Source: an uncultured Rickettsiales bacterium
GTDB lineage: Bacteria; Pseudomonadota; Alphaproteobacteria; Rickettsiales; Deianiraeaceae
NCBI GenBank assembly: GCA_937906355.1
Contig: CALCWF010000191.1
Span: forward strand, 1-37,147
DNA: 37,147 nucleotides
Direction: 5' to 3'
Shown piece after piece: positions 16,790-25,123 of the stretch. A program made the position numbers and the translations under genes. Numbering within the stretch: the first letter of the stretch is position 1; each line of letters opens with the position of its first letter. Under the pieces are notes generated by a model that ran no database searches, was not told where the DNA came from, and worked only from the letters and a program-made list of their open reading frames with translations.

Positions 16790-17626
16790 ATGTTAAAAGT
16801 CGGTTTACGTTTACTTCTAACATTATGTATCACTTGCATACTGAGTGCAACTGCTTTTGCGACACCGGAGAGGGAGACTCCATTGCCAACCGATACGAGA
16901 ATAAAGACTTTTTTGTATAATCCGAATGAGATTTATACGGTAAAATTTGTTGTCGGTTATCAGTCTCTTATAGAGCTACAAGAAGGTGAGGTTGTTAAAT
17001 TGATTGCTTTTGGCGATCACGGACCGTGGAAAGTTACAAATTTGGATTACAATCTTCATAAATTATTCATTAAGGCAACCGATCCTGGTGCTAAGACGAA
17101 TATGATAATATTGACCAACAAGAGAACTTATTCTCTTGAGATAGAGTCTGTTAGCGACAGTGGCGATGCGGACGACAAGATTACGTATGTTTTACGTTTC
17201 TTTTATCCAGATATAAATGTGGATGTTCCGCCAACGACGACGAAGCTTGCGAAGATTGCCCTTAACAAGCAAGTTGCATTAGGAGGGCACATGAATTCAT
17301 TTGTTAATGAGAAGATGATGGCGAGTGCTGGTTCTATAAATACAAATTATACGTATAGTGGCGATGGAAAGAACATTGTTCCGACAATGGTGTTTGATAA
17401 TGGAACTAAGACGTATTTTAAATTTACTGATATGGAAAATTTACCAATAATAAGTGCCGTTAATGAAAAAACGAAAGAAATACCACTTCGTTTACGTAAG
17501 AGCGGTGAATATATTTATGTTGATACAGTAGAGCAACAGTTTACGATTCGAAAGGGAAGGGAATTGATTTGTATTTTCAACGAAGCAGAGGAGAAGGAAG
17601 TTGCTTACTTGAATAAGAAAAAATAA
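16790..17626 (+). CDS. virB9: Type IV secretion outer-complex protein VirB9 (RvhB9)
   Basis: This VirB9/TrbG/CagX protein forms, with VirB7 and VirB10, the outer-membrane core of the type IV secretion channel. It has a signal peptide (LRLLLTLCITCILSATAFA, cleavage before TP). The amino domain contains the family pattern YNPNEIYTVKFVVGYQSLIELQEGEVV and DHGPWKV. The carboxyl domain is a beta-sandwich with NTNYTYSG, PTMVFDNGTKTYFKF and the final FTIRKG. The 278 residues are normal length. It is isolated from other vir genes and follows mnhF by 134 bases. In Rickettsiales the rvh genes are dispersed in islets, which agrees. The first ATG with a signal peptide (16790) is chosen as start. Confidence 0.9.
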   Translation: MLKVGLRLLLTLCITCILSATAFATPERETPLPTDTRIKTFLYNPNEIYTVKFVVGYQSLIELQEGEVVKLIAFGDHGPWKVTNLDYNLHKLFIKATDPGAKTNMIILTNKRTYSLEIESVSDSGDADDKITYVLRFFYPDINVDVPPTTTKLAKIALNKQVALGGHMNSFVNEKMMASAGSINTNYTYSGDGKNIVPTMVFDNGTKTYFKFTDMENLPIISAVNEKTKEIPLRLRKSGEYIYVDTVEQQFTIRKGRELICIFNEAEEKEVAYLNKKK

Positions 17627-17716
17627 TCAATCAAGATAATATAATCATTAGAGTATGCGTTATTTTACGTCTCAGCGTTGGATAGAACTATTTGACTAAT
17701 GATTTACGGAGAAATA

Positions 17717-17797
17717 ATGAAGTCTAACGACAAATGCGTTAGTTTATATTTTCACGATAGAAAATTAATCAAAATTGCTTGCAATTTATCACATTGA
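17717..17797 (+). CDS. Possible 26-residue small ORF between virB9 and pyrG
   Basis: A GGAG ribosome-binding-like sequence sits five to eight bases before this ATG. The peptide (MKSNDKCVSLYFHDRKLIKI...) has no recognised family. A 6-bp hairpin, CTAACG/CGTTAG (17724-17742), followed by a T-rich stretch lies inside it and could instead be a weak terminator for virB9. The two readings compete. Confidence 0.2.
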   Translation: MKSNDKCVSLYFHDRKLIKIACNLSH

Positions 17798-17814
17798 TTC
17801 TCTCTATCAATAGA

Positions 17815-17883
17815 ATGGTTGACTATATAGACTCTATTAAAAAAGACAGACTATTAGCAGTTCTACCAAATACTCAGGAGTAA
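17815..17883 (+). CDS. Possible 22-residue leader peptide before pyrG
   Basis: An ATG at 17815 opens a short frame (MVDYIDSIKKDRLLAVLPNT, then QE and TAA) that ends 11 bases before the pyrG start codon. Its last codons CAG GAG form the only Shine-Dalgarno-like sequence for pyrG. If translated, ribosomes leaving this leader could reinitiate at pyrG. It may equally be chance. Confidence 0.2.
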   Translation: MVDYIDSIKKDRLLAVLPNTQE

Positions 17884-17894
17884 GTGAGAAATGT

Positions 17895-19550
17895 ATGACA
17901 ACAAAGTTCATATTTATAACTGGTGGCGTTTTATCTTCTCTGGGAAAGGGGCTTGTTGCTGCAACGACCGGATGTATATTGGAAGGATATGGCTTCAAAG
18001 TTAATTTGAAGAAGATGGATCCGTATCTTAATGTCGATCCTGGGACCATGAATCCAATGCAACACGGAGAAGTGTATGTTACGGACGATGGCACTGAGGC
18101 AGATCTGGATCTTGGGAATTACGAAAGAATAGCCGGCATTAAGACAAATTTTTATAGTACGACAACATCTGGAAAGATTTATCAAGAACTCTTGAGGAGA
18201 GAGAGAAAGGGAGTTTATTTGGGTAAGACGGTTCAAGTTGTTCCTCACGTTACCGGGTTGATAAAAGAATTTATATTGAATGGAGCGGAGGACTATGACT
18301 TTAATATAATTGAAGTTGGTGGCACTGTTGGCGATATAGAGAGTGAACCTTTTTTAGAGGCTATTCGTCAACTGTCAATTGATGTTGGACGAAAAAATGT
18401 TATGTTCTTGCATCTATCTTTCGTGCCTTATCTCGGACAAACTGACGAGATAAAGACAAAACCTACGCAACACAGCGTTAAAGAGTTGATGCAATCTGGC
18501 ATCGTAGCAGATGCTATAATGTGTCGCACAAAACAAAAGATTAGCGAGAAGGATAAGAAAAAAATAGCGATGTTTTGCAATGTTAGTTCAGATAATGTCT
18601 TGGAAGCACCAGATGTGAGCGAGATCTATTGTCTGCCATATATATATGCAAAGCAGGGACTATCGCGTGTAATTTTCGAACATTTTAATATCACGAATGT
18701 CGAGGAGCAAACAGAAAGGTTTTTGAAGTGGAATGAGTATGATACAAAAAATAGTCGATTGAAGTCTCAGGAAGTTGTCGTCTGTGTCGCAGGCAAGTAC
18801 GCAAATGCGAATGATTGTTATAAATCACTGTTTGAAGCTATCAAACATGCCGGATTTGCTAATGACGTTAAGATAAAGTTAAAGTGGATAGATACTCATA
18901 AGATTACAGCAGAAAACGTCAAAGAGCAGATAGATGGAAGTGATTGTATTATTATCCCCGGTGGCTTTGGATTTGACGGTGTTGATGGTAAGATCGAGGT
19001 GATCAGATATGCAAGAGAGAATAATATTCCTTTTCTTGGAATTTGTCTCGGAATGCAGGTTGCGGTTATTGAGTTTATGCGTAATGTCGTAGGAGTTAGA
19101 GATGCGAATTCGACAGAATTTGATAAAGAAACAAAAACGCCAGTTGTGCATTTGATGCAAGCGTGGGAGTGTGATAATGGTAAAATAGAAGAGAGAAGTC
19201 GCGATTCGGATCTTGGTGGAACAATGAGACTAGGTGCTTATACGTCTATAATTTCTCCTAATACGTTGGCGAGAAAAATTTACGATGCAGACGAGACAAC
19301 CGAGCGTCATAGACATAGATATGAGATAAACAGCGATTATATGGAGACGATCGAGAAACACGGTGGAAAGTTTTCAGCTTTTGCAAAGGTCAAGGGTGAT
19401 ATAAAAAAATTACATATTCCGGAGATGTTTGAAATTCCAAAGCACAAGTTTTTCGTATCATGTCAATTTCATCCGGAGTTTCTGAGTAGACCGTTTAATT
19501 GTCATCCATTATTCAGAGAGCTTATAAAGGTGGCAAAAGAAGAAAAGTAA
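17895..19550 (+). CDS. pyrG: CTP synthase
   Basis: This enzyme amidates UTP to CTP using ATP and glutamine. The amino-terminal synthetase domain begins FIFITGGVLSSLGKGLVAAT and contains KMDPYLNVDPGTMNP, HGEVYVTDDGTEADLDLGNYER and the KTKPTQHSVKEL stretch. The glutamine amidotransferase domain has IIPGGFGFDGVDG, the nucleophile Cys384 in LGICLGMQ, and the His526/Glu528 pair in FHPEF. Its 551 residues are complete. An adjacent out-of-frame ATG at 17891 is ignored. The gene lies in the same direction as virB9 but 268 bases away, so it may have its own promoter. The sequence after the stop is an A/G-rich 130-base spacer. Confidence 0.96.
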   Translation: MTTKFIFITGGVLSSLGKGLVAATTGCILEGYGFKVNLKKMDPYLNVDPGTMNPMQHGEVYVTDDGTEADLDLGNYERIAGIKTNFYSTTTSGKIYQELLRRERKGVYLGKTVQVVPHVTGLIKEFILNGAEDYDFNIIEVGGTVGDIESEPFLEAIRQLSIDVGRKNVMFLHLSFVPYLGQTDEIKTKPTQHSVKELMQSGIVADAIMCRTKQKISEKDKKKIAMFCNVSSDNVLEAPDVSEIYCLPYIYAKQGLSRVIFEHFNITNVEEQTERFLKWNEYDTKNSRLKSQEVVVCVAGKYANANDCYKSLFEAIKHAGFANDVKIKLKWIDTHKITAENVKEQIDGSDCIIIPGGFGFDGVDGKIEVIRYARENNIPFLGICLGMQVAVIEFMRNVVGVRDANSTEFDKETKTPVVHLMQAWECDNGKIEERSRDSDLGGTMRLGAYTSIISPNTLARKIYDADETTERHRHRYEINSDYMETIEKHGGKFSAFAKVKGDIKKLHIPEMFEIPKHKFFVSCQFHPEFLSRPFNCHPLFRELIKVAKEEK

Positions 19551-19678
19551 AATAGGTTGCGGAGTTTGGAGAAAAATAAAAAGCAAAAAGTTAGCAAAAA
19601 AGCAGAAGAAGTTGGAGAATAGGAGATAGAAAAATAGAAAGAAAATAAAGCAGAAAAATAGCATAGAATAAAAATTGT

Positions 19679-19706
19679 TTGACACATCTCTCGAAAAATG
19701 TATAAT
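19679..19706 (+). promoter_or_regulatory. Consensus sigma-70 promoter for the downstream coiled-coil gene
   Basis: A perfect TTGACA (19679-19684) and a perfect TATAAT (19701-19706) are separated by 16 bases. A start of transcription near 19713 would give a leader of about 23 bases before the ATG at 19736. It is the best promoter match I noticed in the window. Confidence 0.8.
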
Positions 19707-19735
19707 AAAGTGATTTGATTATTTAGTGCATTGTT

Positions 19736-21178
19736 ATGAGCCAAAACAATCAACCAACCGATAATTTTGAAGAGAGAGAGAAAGAGTTGCAGAAAAAAAT
19801 TGACAATCTTGGTGCGACCATCAAAGAAATCGAAGGTAATAGTGACTTTCAAGAAAAATTAGAGAAAATTAATAAAAGTTTAACGGAATTAAAGGAAAAG
19901 AAAGAAGAAGAAAAAAGAGGTCAACGATCTGGTCAAAATAACCAAAATAACAACAACGAAGAAAAAGTCGAAAATAAGCTTGAAGACGTGGAGAAAAAGA
20001 TTCAAATGCTTGAAAGGGAAATTAATAAGTGTTGTGTCGCGTCCTTTAATTCTGTTGAAGGAAAGATAGTCTTTAAAGATAATGAAGGCAATGAGAAAAA
20101 GAAAGAAGAGGCAATAAATTCTCCAATCAGAAATGCTAAACAGGCGATGGAACAGATGAAGAGTGGGTTATTCAGAGATCAGGTTGCGATCATTGGATTC
20201 GATGATGGTAGTGACGGTAATTATCATGAAGTAGCAAATCTTGTAAAGAGCGTTGGAAATTCGAAAAGTTTATCAGAATTTATTAATCAATACGCTTCTT
20301 TTAACGAGAGGCTTGATAAAATATATGGATGTCATGACGCGGAAGGTCTTCAAGCAAAGCTGAAGGACAAGATAGCAGACAAGCAAAGCAATATTAAAGA
20401 CAACGTTACGAAGATGTATATACAAAGTCTGCGTGAAATGGCGAAAAAATACAATAAAGCAGACGATAAGATATTTGACTATATTAAAGCAATAATGCGG
20501 TTAAGTCCAGAGCTTTCAAATGAGGAAGTCATTAAACGTCTTGACAATCGCTCGGTTGAGGAACAATTTAATATAGTTAATAATCTTAAAACGAGATATC
20601 CAAATCTTTTCGCGAGCAAGAGGGAAGAGATAGGTCAAATGATATACAGTTATAATGAAGGCATCAGGGACTGTAGCAATATATTCAGTGAGAAGCTAAA
20701 TTTCACCAAAGATATACAAAAAGTTTCTTCTAATTTGGGAGTAACGATAGAACAATACGAGGAGAGAAGAAAACAGGTAAATAAGGAATTTGAGAAAAAA
20801 CATGGAATTAGGCATTTTTTCAGAAATTTGATCGGTCTAGAATCGCCAGAAGGTGAGGAGTGTATAAAAAAGATTAATGAGATGAGAAAAAAGCAAGATG
20901 CTGCTTATGATAGACAAATGGAGGCAACGAATGATATTCTTAAAAGTAAGGAGGGTGGTACTAGCGTTATTGATTTGAAGGATAAACTACTCAGTAACAA
21001 GCTTCAGCAAATAAGAGAAAGATCGGAAATACCGATTAGACATGACGTTGCAAGTTTGTCGGATAAGAAGGAAATTACGGGAATTTATTATTCGAATATG
21101 CAAGATATGGGAAATGAAGGTAAGTATTCTAGTGGAGTTTCTTCCGGTTGGAAGGGACATTTCGTGGGGCGATATTAG
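19736..21178 (+). CDS. Large coiled-coil protein of unknown function
   Basis: The 480 residues are highly charged and mostly helical, with no signal peptide or membrane helix. Residues 10-110 form a Glu/Lys-rich coiled coil broken by an Asn/Gln-rich patch (GQNNQNNNNEE). A mixed middle region (about 120-330) contains the only hydrophobic cores (LFRDQVAIIGFDDGSDG; FDYIKAIMRLSPELSNEEVIKRL). Another coiled coil follows, then a Gly/Ser tail ending SSGWKGHFVGRY with basic residues. No family is recognised. It is monocistronic: a consensus promoter precedes it, and the next gene, mnhB, is convergent. Strong promoter, cytoplasmic composition and a basic carboxyl tail would suit an abundant structural protein or a secreted effector, but neither is shown. 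Confidence 0.8.
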   Translation: MSQNNQPTDNFEEREKELQKKIDNLGATIKEIEGNSDFQEKLEKINKSLTELKEKKEEEKRGQRSGQNNQNNNNEEKVENKLEDVEKKIQMLEREINKCCVASFNSVEGKIVFKDNEGNEKKKEEAINSPIRNAKQAMEQMKSGLFRDQVAIIGFDDGSDGNYHEVANLVKSVGNSKSLSEFINQYASFNERLDKIYGCHDAEGLQAKLKDKIADKQSNIKDNVTKMYIQSLREMAKKYNKADDKIFDYIKAIMRLSPELSNEEVIKRLDNRSVEEQFNIVNNLKTRYPNLFASKREEIGQMIYSYNEGIRDCSNIFSEKLNFTKDIQKVSSNLGVTIEQYEERRKQVNKEFEKKHGIRHFFRNLIGLESPEGEECIKKINEMRKKQDAAYDRQMEATNDILKSKEGGTSVIDLKDKLLSNKLQQIRERSEIPIRHDVASLSDKKEITGIYYSNMQDMGNEGKYSSGVSSGWKGHFVGRY

Positions 21179-21227
21179 ATAATCTAAATTATTAATTATT
21201 GTTTTTAATTTGTTGTTATAGGTTATC

Positions 21228-21788
21228 CTACATCTTTGCGTTTTCGTTGTTGTCTGTTTGATTAGAATTTATCTCATTTAGGAGCGTATAGAATATTCTT
21301 GAAACACTAGAAGATACGATAAAAGCTATACCAAGTTCGATGATAAAAACGCCACGTGCATTACTATGTTCGAAGGGTAGAAATGTGAAATCTAAGAACT
21401 TACCAGTGATAAAAAAGCTCGTAATTCCAAAACCGGTATAGAGTATAAAACCTATTATAGCAAATATTGTGAATATCCAATTAATGAGAGACTTTTTGCG
21501 TTCGTTGTTCGTTTTACTCGATGCTACGTTTGATCCGTTTAGATTAATAAAACAATATAGACATAACGCACATGCGAAAATTATACCTGCCTGAAAACCA
21601 CCACCGGGTGTATAATCTCCGTGTAAATGAACGTAGAAACCGAATATTAACAATATTGGTAGAATGAACTTTGATAGCAGGTTTATTATTAAAGTATCAT
21701 CTTTAATATTGACTTGTGTCAACTCGTGTGAATTTTGATATATTGTCGACATCAACTTATCTGTTATTATAGATAATACATTTACCAT
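21228..21788 (-). CDS. mnhB: Na+/H+ antiporter (Mrp/Mnh) subunit B
   Basis: This is an integral membrane subunit of the Mrp/Mnh cation/proton antiporter. The family motif HGDYTPGGGFQAG follows the first transmembrane helix (LLSKFILPILLIFGFYVHL). Three further helices are visible: IIFACALCLYCFIN, WIFTIFAIIGFILYTGFG and RGVFIIELGIAFIVSSSVSRI. The carboxyl tail is polar and Asn-rich. At 186 residues it is somewhat longer than typical MnhB because of the amino end, and Met13 is an alternative start. It stands alone here, separate from mnhE/mnhF, consistent with a dispersed mnh locus. The upstream gene der is divergent, so the two probably share the 119-base spacer for promoters. Confidence 0.88.
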   Translation of the reverse strand: MVNVLSIITDKLMSTIYQNSHELTQVNIKDDTLIINLLSKFILPILLIFGFYVHLHGDYTPGGGFQAGIIFACALCLYCFINLNGSNVASSKTNNERKKSLINWIFTIFAIIGFILYTGFGITSFFITGKFLDFTFLPFEHSNARGVFIIELGIAFIVSSSVSRIFYTLLNEINSNQTDNNENAKM

Positions 21789-21907
21789 GCTGAATTAGTA
21801 TGATTACATTTTTTTTATGCAAGTTTTTAATGCGAACGGCGTTGTTGTTGCGTAAAATAATAATTTACATTAATTTATGATTTTATCTATTGAATAGCTT
21901 TTTGCAT

Positions 21908-23338
21908 ATGTTTACTATCGCGATAGTAGGAAGAGCTAACGTTGGAAAGACGACAATATTTAATCGCTTGACGGGCAAGAAGATGGCGATTGTTGCCGAT
22001 TATCACGGAGTGACGAGAGACAGAAACGAAGTCGAGGTAGACTATTTTGGCATGAAAATTAAGTTCGTTGATGCCGCCGGAATTGAGTATCAAAATGATA
22101 AAACTGCGATTGCAAAGCAGATGCTAAGACAGGCGCTCATAAGCGTAGACAATGCGGACATATGTTTGTTTATAGTTGATATAAGAAATGGCATTATAGA
22201 TAGGGACATTGATGTATTGAATATTTTGAGAAAAAAGAATAAAAGAACGATAGTTTTGTTAAATAAAGCTGAAAATCCGCAAAACATAAATACAGACGAG
22301 CTATACAAGATAAATTGTGAGACGAAAATTTTGCTTTCAGCGGAACATAATCTTGGTTTTAATGATGTATATAATGCTATCAAAACGGAATATGAGAAAA
22401 GTGAAAATGATGTTCGGAGTGTAGGCGTAGACGTTGACAGTGGTGGTGGCAGTGATGATCGCGGGCGTTTTATACAAGATGGCGATACGGTTAAAAATAA
22501 CATTATTGAAAATGATACGAATACGACGGTAGATAAGCATACCATAAAGATCGCCATTCTTGGGCGTCCAAATGCTGGAAAGTCTACATTTTTGAATAAT
22601 TTGTTGAACGAGGATAGACTCATAACGAGCGATATTGCCGGCACGACAAGAGATAAGATTGAGCTGAATTTTTCATATAAAAATAATAATTTTATATTAA
22701 TTGATACTTCCGGTATACGTAAAAATTATAAAAATGGCGATGATTTAGAATTTGCATCTGTTGAAAAAAGCTTAGAGGCTTTGCAATTTGCTGATATTGC
22801 CATTGTTTTAATGGACGTTACCGTTGCATTAGAAGAGCAAGATTTGTCTCTTTGTCAAAAAGTTGTAAACAGTGGTAGAATATTGATAATATGTTTCAAT
22901 AAATGGGACTTAGTGGCAAAAGATAAAGAGGAAAAACTTTTAGATAAACTAAAAGGCGTCATTTGTAAATCGATAGCTCAAATTAAGGGTATAGTATTTT
23001 TTACATGTTCTGCGAAAAATGACGATAATTTGACGCAAGTGCTAGATGCGTCAAGCAAGCTTTATCGGCTGTGGAATAGTAAAATTTCCGCCGGCAAAAT
23101 GAATAAAGCAATAGAAAACGCAAAGCTAAATATCAATGTAATTAGTGAGTTAAAAATTAGATATATTAATCAGATAAAAACACGTCCACCAGCATTTGTT
23201 GCATTTAGCGGAAAGAATGAGATCGATATAACGATCGCAAAGGTCGAGAATTTGAAGAATTGGTTATATCGTGAATTCAATCTGTTCGGGATTCCTCTGA
23301 GACTGAGTATTAGGGGAAAGAGAAAGAATGGTAGTTAG
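21908..23338 (+). CDS. der: GTPase Der (EngA), ribosome assembly
   Basis: This tandem-GTPase factor assists assembly of the large ribosomal subunit. The first G domain has GRANVGKT (residues 8-15), DAAGIE and LLNKAE. The second has GRPNAGKST, DTSGIRK, FNKWD and CSAK. A KH-like carboxyl domain ends RLSIRGKRKNG. The ATG at 21908 starts directly at the first G domain (MFTIAIVGRANVGKT); the TTG at 21890 adds six residues without family support. The linker between G domains is enlarged with a Gly/Asp/Asn-rich stretch (about residues 165-210). Odd points are NKAE in place of NKxD and DAAG in place of DTxG in domain one. Otherwise complete at 476 residues. Confidence 0.94.
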   Translation: MFTIAIVGRANVGKTTIFNRLTGKKMAIVADYHGVTRDRNEVEVDYFGMKIKFVDAAGIEYQNDKTAIAKQMLRQALISVDNADICLFIVDIRNGIIDRDIDVLNILRKKNKRTIVLLNKAENPQNINTDELYKINCETKILLSAEHNLGFNDVYNAIKTEYEKSENDVRSVGVDVDSGGGSDDRGRFIQDGDTVKNNIIENDTNTTVDKHTIKIAILGRPNAGKSTFLNNLLNEDRLITSDIAGTTRDKIELNFSYKNNNFILIDTSGIRKNYKNGDDLEFASVEKSLEALQFADIAIVLMDVTVALEEQDLSLCQKVVNSGRILIICFNKWDLVAKDKEEKLLDKLKGVICKSIAQIKGIVFFTCSAKNDDNLTQVLDASSKLYRLWNSKISAGKMNKAIENAKLNINVISELKIRYINQIKTRPPAFVAFSGKNEIDITIAKVENLKNWLYREFNLFGIPLRLSIRGKRKNGS

Positions 23339-23393
23339 TTATTCTACATTATTAAATCAACGAAGAATCAGCTAACTGAACCATCTCGATGAT

Positions 23394-24788
23394 TTATTTT
23401 TGTATTTTTTTCTCTATTAATTTGTCTAAATTGGTTATTAGTTCTCCTGCTTTTTCTCGTTCTTCTTGTTTTAAATTTTGATTTAAAATCACCCTTTCTT
23501 TGAAAGAGTTATATGCATCAATTACTTCAAGAAGGGTTGTGTTTTTTTTGTCTTCTGTAAGTATTGTTGCAAAGTTTCGAAATGTTGAAACTACTAGTTC
23601 CGGCTTCATTAATTCTGGGCATCCATTTTTCAGAATCGAGATTCGTTGTTCTAGTATGTTAATTTGTTTGACAATATTGTTGCTCTGTCCTTGCTTTTTG
23701 AGCGTTTTGCTAAACGTTGCGAACGACTTGATAAGAGGTTGTAGCTTATCATATGGTACGTATAATGATTTATTGTTTGCTTCAAGTTTTGCTAACTCTG
23801 CGACAAACATTTTGATCCCCTTTTCTGTAAGTCCAGTCTCTATTGAATTCAATATGACCAATTTTTCTTCGTCAGTGATTGACGAATTGTGTTTACGAAA
23901 ATCAATGAAATCGTGATATATGTCATTCAATTCCGATAGACTGCTTTGATTGTTGTCGAGAAACTTTTGATATGCGTTGCATTTATTTTCAAAATCATCA
24001 TCATTGATGATGTTATTATTATTAATATAATTAATATCGATGGCATTGTTATTGTTTTTGTTACGCCTTGCATAGTAAATATTTCTTTCTTGTTCTTGAA
24101 ACTCTGCTTGTCTTACGAGACGTTCATTGTATTCGGCATCGGTTTCTCCCGGAAATCGTTCGGTCATCAATAGAGCATTATTATGCTGTTTGTCCAACTG
24201 TTTTTCAATGTTTTCTTCATCTATTTTTTTTCTAAAATCTTCAAATATACTCGACATTTTAATTACTTTCATCAATTGTTCTTCGTCGACGATGTCTTGT
24301 TGAAAATTTTCACAAAATATGCGAAATTCTTCACATTGCTTGATTGTAGGTGCAGGGTTATTACCTAATATTTTCTTGAATTCTTCAATTCTAGAACTTA
24401 GCCACTCTTCGTAAGATGTTTTAAATAGAGCTTTCAATTCTTCAGGTTTCGCACCTTTGAATTGTTCAAAGACATTTTTAGCAAGAGTTAACTTTCTAAA
24501 AAATATATATCGATCCAATTTTTTATCTTCTCCTTTTTCCCCAATTGTCAAAAAAGCTTTATTTGGTGATTTGAAGTTTTTTTCTAACGCTTCTACGCCT
24601 TGCTTATACAATTCTTGCTTTGTTACTCCTATCACGTTTGCGACGTCTTCGGCTCTTTGCTCCGTGTAGTATTCGATCAATGCATCCCATGCGTCATTAT
24701 CTATTTCCTTAAATGATTTGACATCGCGATTACCGAGGACTTGACAAAATGCATTTGTACATCGAAGACCTTTTATAATAGTTTCCAT
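23394..24788 (-). CDS. Helical protein of unknown function
   Basis: From the ATG at 24788 (METIIKGLRC) the protein has 464 residues and is mostly charged and helical, with no signal peptide or membrane helix. The amino part (to about 130) has short helices with a possible death-fold or helix-turn-helix flavour (DAWDALIEYYTEQRAEDVANVIGVTKQELYKQGVEAL). The centre contains an Asn-rich run (RRNKNNNNAIDINYINNNNIIND). The carboxyl half is regular coiled coil ending in a lysine-rich tail. I cannot assign it to a family. It converges with der and has its own 335-base upstream gap. With the 480-residue protein across mnhB/der it makes a pair of large unknown helical proteins, without visible sequence similarity between them. 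Confidence 0.75.
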   Translation of the reverse strand: METIIKGLRCTNAFCQVLGNRDVKSFKEIDNDAWDALIEYYTEQRAEDVANVIGVTKQELYKQGVEALEKNFKSPNKAFLTIGEKGEDKKLDRYIFFRKLTLAKNVFEQFKGAKPEELKALFKTSYEEWLSSRIEEFKKILGNNPAPTIKQCEEFRIFCENFQQDIVDEEQLMKVIKMSSIFEDFRKKIDEENIEKQLDKQHNNALLMTERFPGETDAEYNERLVRQAEFQEQERNIYYARRNKNNNNAIDINYINNNNIINDDDFENKCNAYQKFLDNNQSSLSELNDIYHDFIDFRKHNSSITDEEKLVILNSIETGLTEKGIKMFVAELAKLEANNKSLYVPYDKLQPLIKSFATFSKTLKKQGQSNNIVKQINILEQRISILKNGCPELMKPELVVSTFRNFATILTEDKKNTTLLEVIDAYNSFKERVILNQNLKQEEREKAGELITNLDKLIEKKIQK

Positions 24789-25123
24789 ATTGGGAATAAT
24801 AAAACAAAACAATTAATTTTATTAAAAAAAGTAGTTGTGTCAATTAATTTTATCAACTTTTGATTGGTTTATATTTATATCGTTATTTCGTGATACCTTT
24901 TGAATACACTTTTTTAATACAACTAACTTTATTTAGTTTATTTGATTAGTTGACTGAAAATTTTTTGAAAATTTTATAATTTTTGCATAAAGTTATACTC
25001 ATAATTTGAATTATTTAATCATTGAATTATTTAATCATAATAAAATTGATACGAGAACTAAATCTACATATGATAAATCTATACACAAGGTTTGATATTG
25101 TGTGTGTTGAGTTATAAAAGATG
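24789..25123. other. 335-base AT-rich gap between an unknown gene and dnaE
   Basis: The spacer lies upstream of the unknown 464-residue gene and downstream of dnaE, both on the minus strand. It is very AT-rich and contains a perfect 16-bp tandem duplication (25006-25037). Near the dnaE end there is a weak hairpin (ACACAA...TTGTGT, about 25083-25102) with no T-run. No RNA gene or credible ORF is seen. It probably holds the promoter for the downstream unknown gene. Confidence 0.5.
25006..25037. repeat. Perfect 16-bp tandem duplication
   Basis: TTGAATTATTTAATCA is present twice head to tail (25006-25021 and 25022-25037) with no mismatch. Each unit contains the near-dyad TTGAATTATTTAA. It lies about 220 bases upstream of the unknown gene ending at 23394. 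Confidence 0.85.

Noticed and set aside
16702..16920. Forward frame overlapping the virB9 start
   Set aside because: It overlaps virB9 in another frame, has no family features and would bury the virB9 signal peptide region.
19502..19852. 116-codon minus-strand frame with hydrophobic stretches between pyrG and the coiled-coil gene
   Set aside because: It overlaps both genes and is an artefact of the A/G-rich spacer and lysine-rich coding sequence read backwards.
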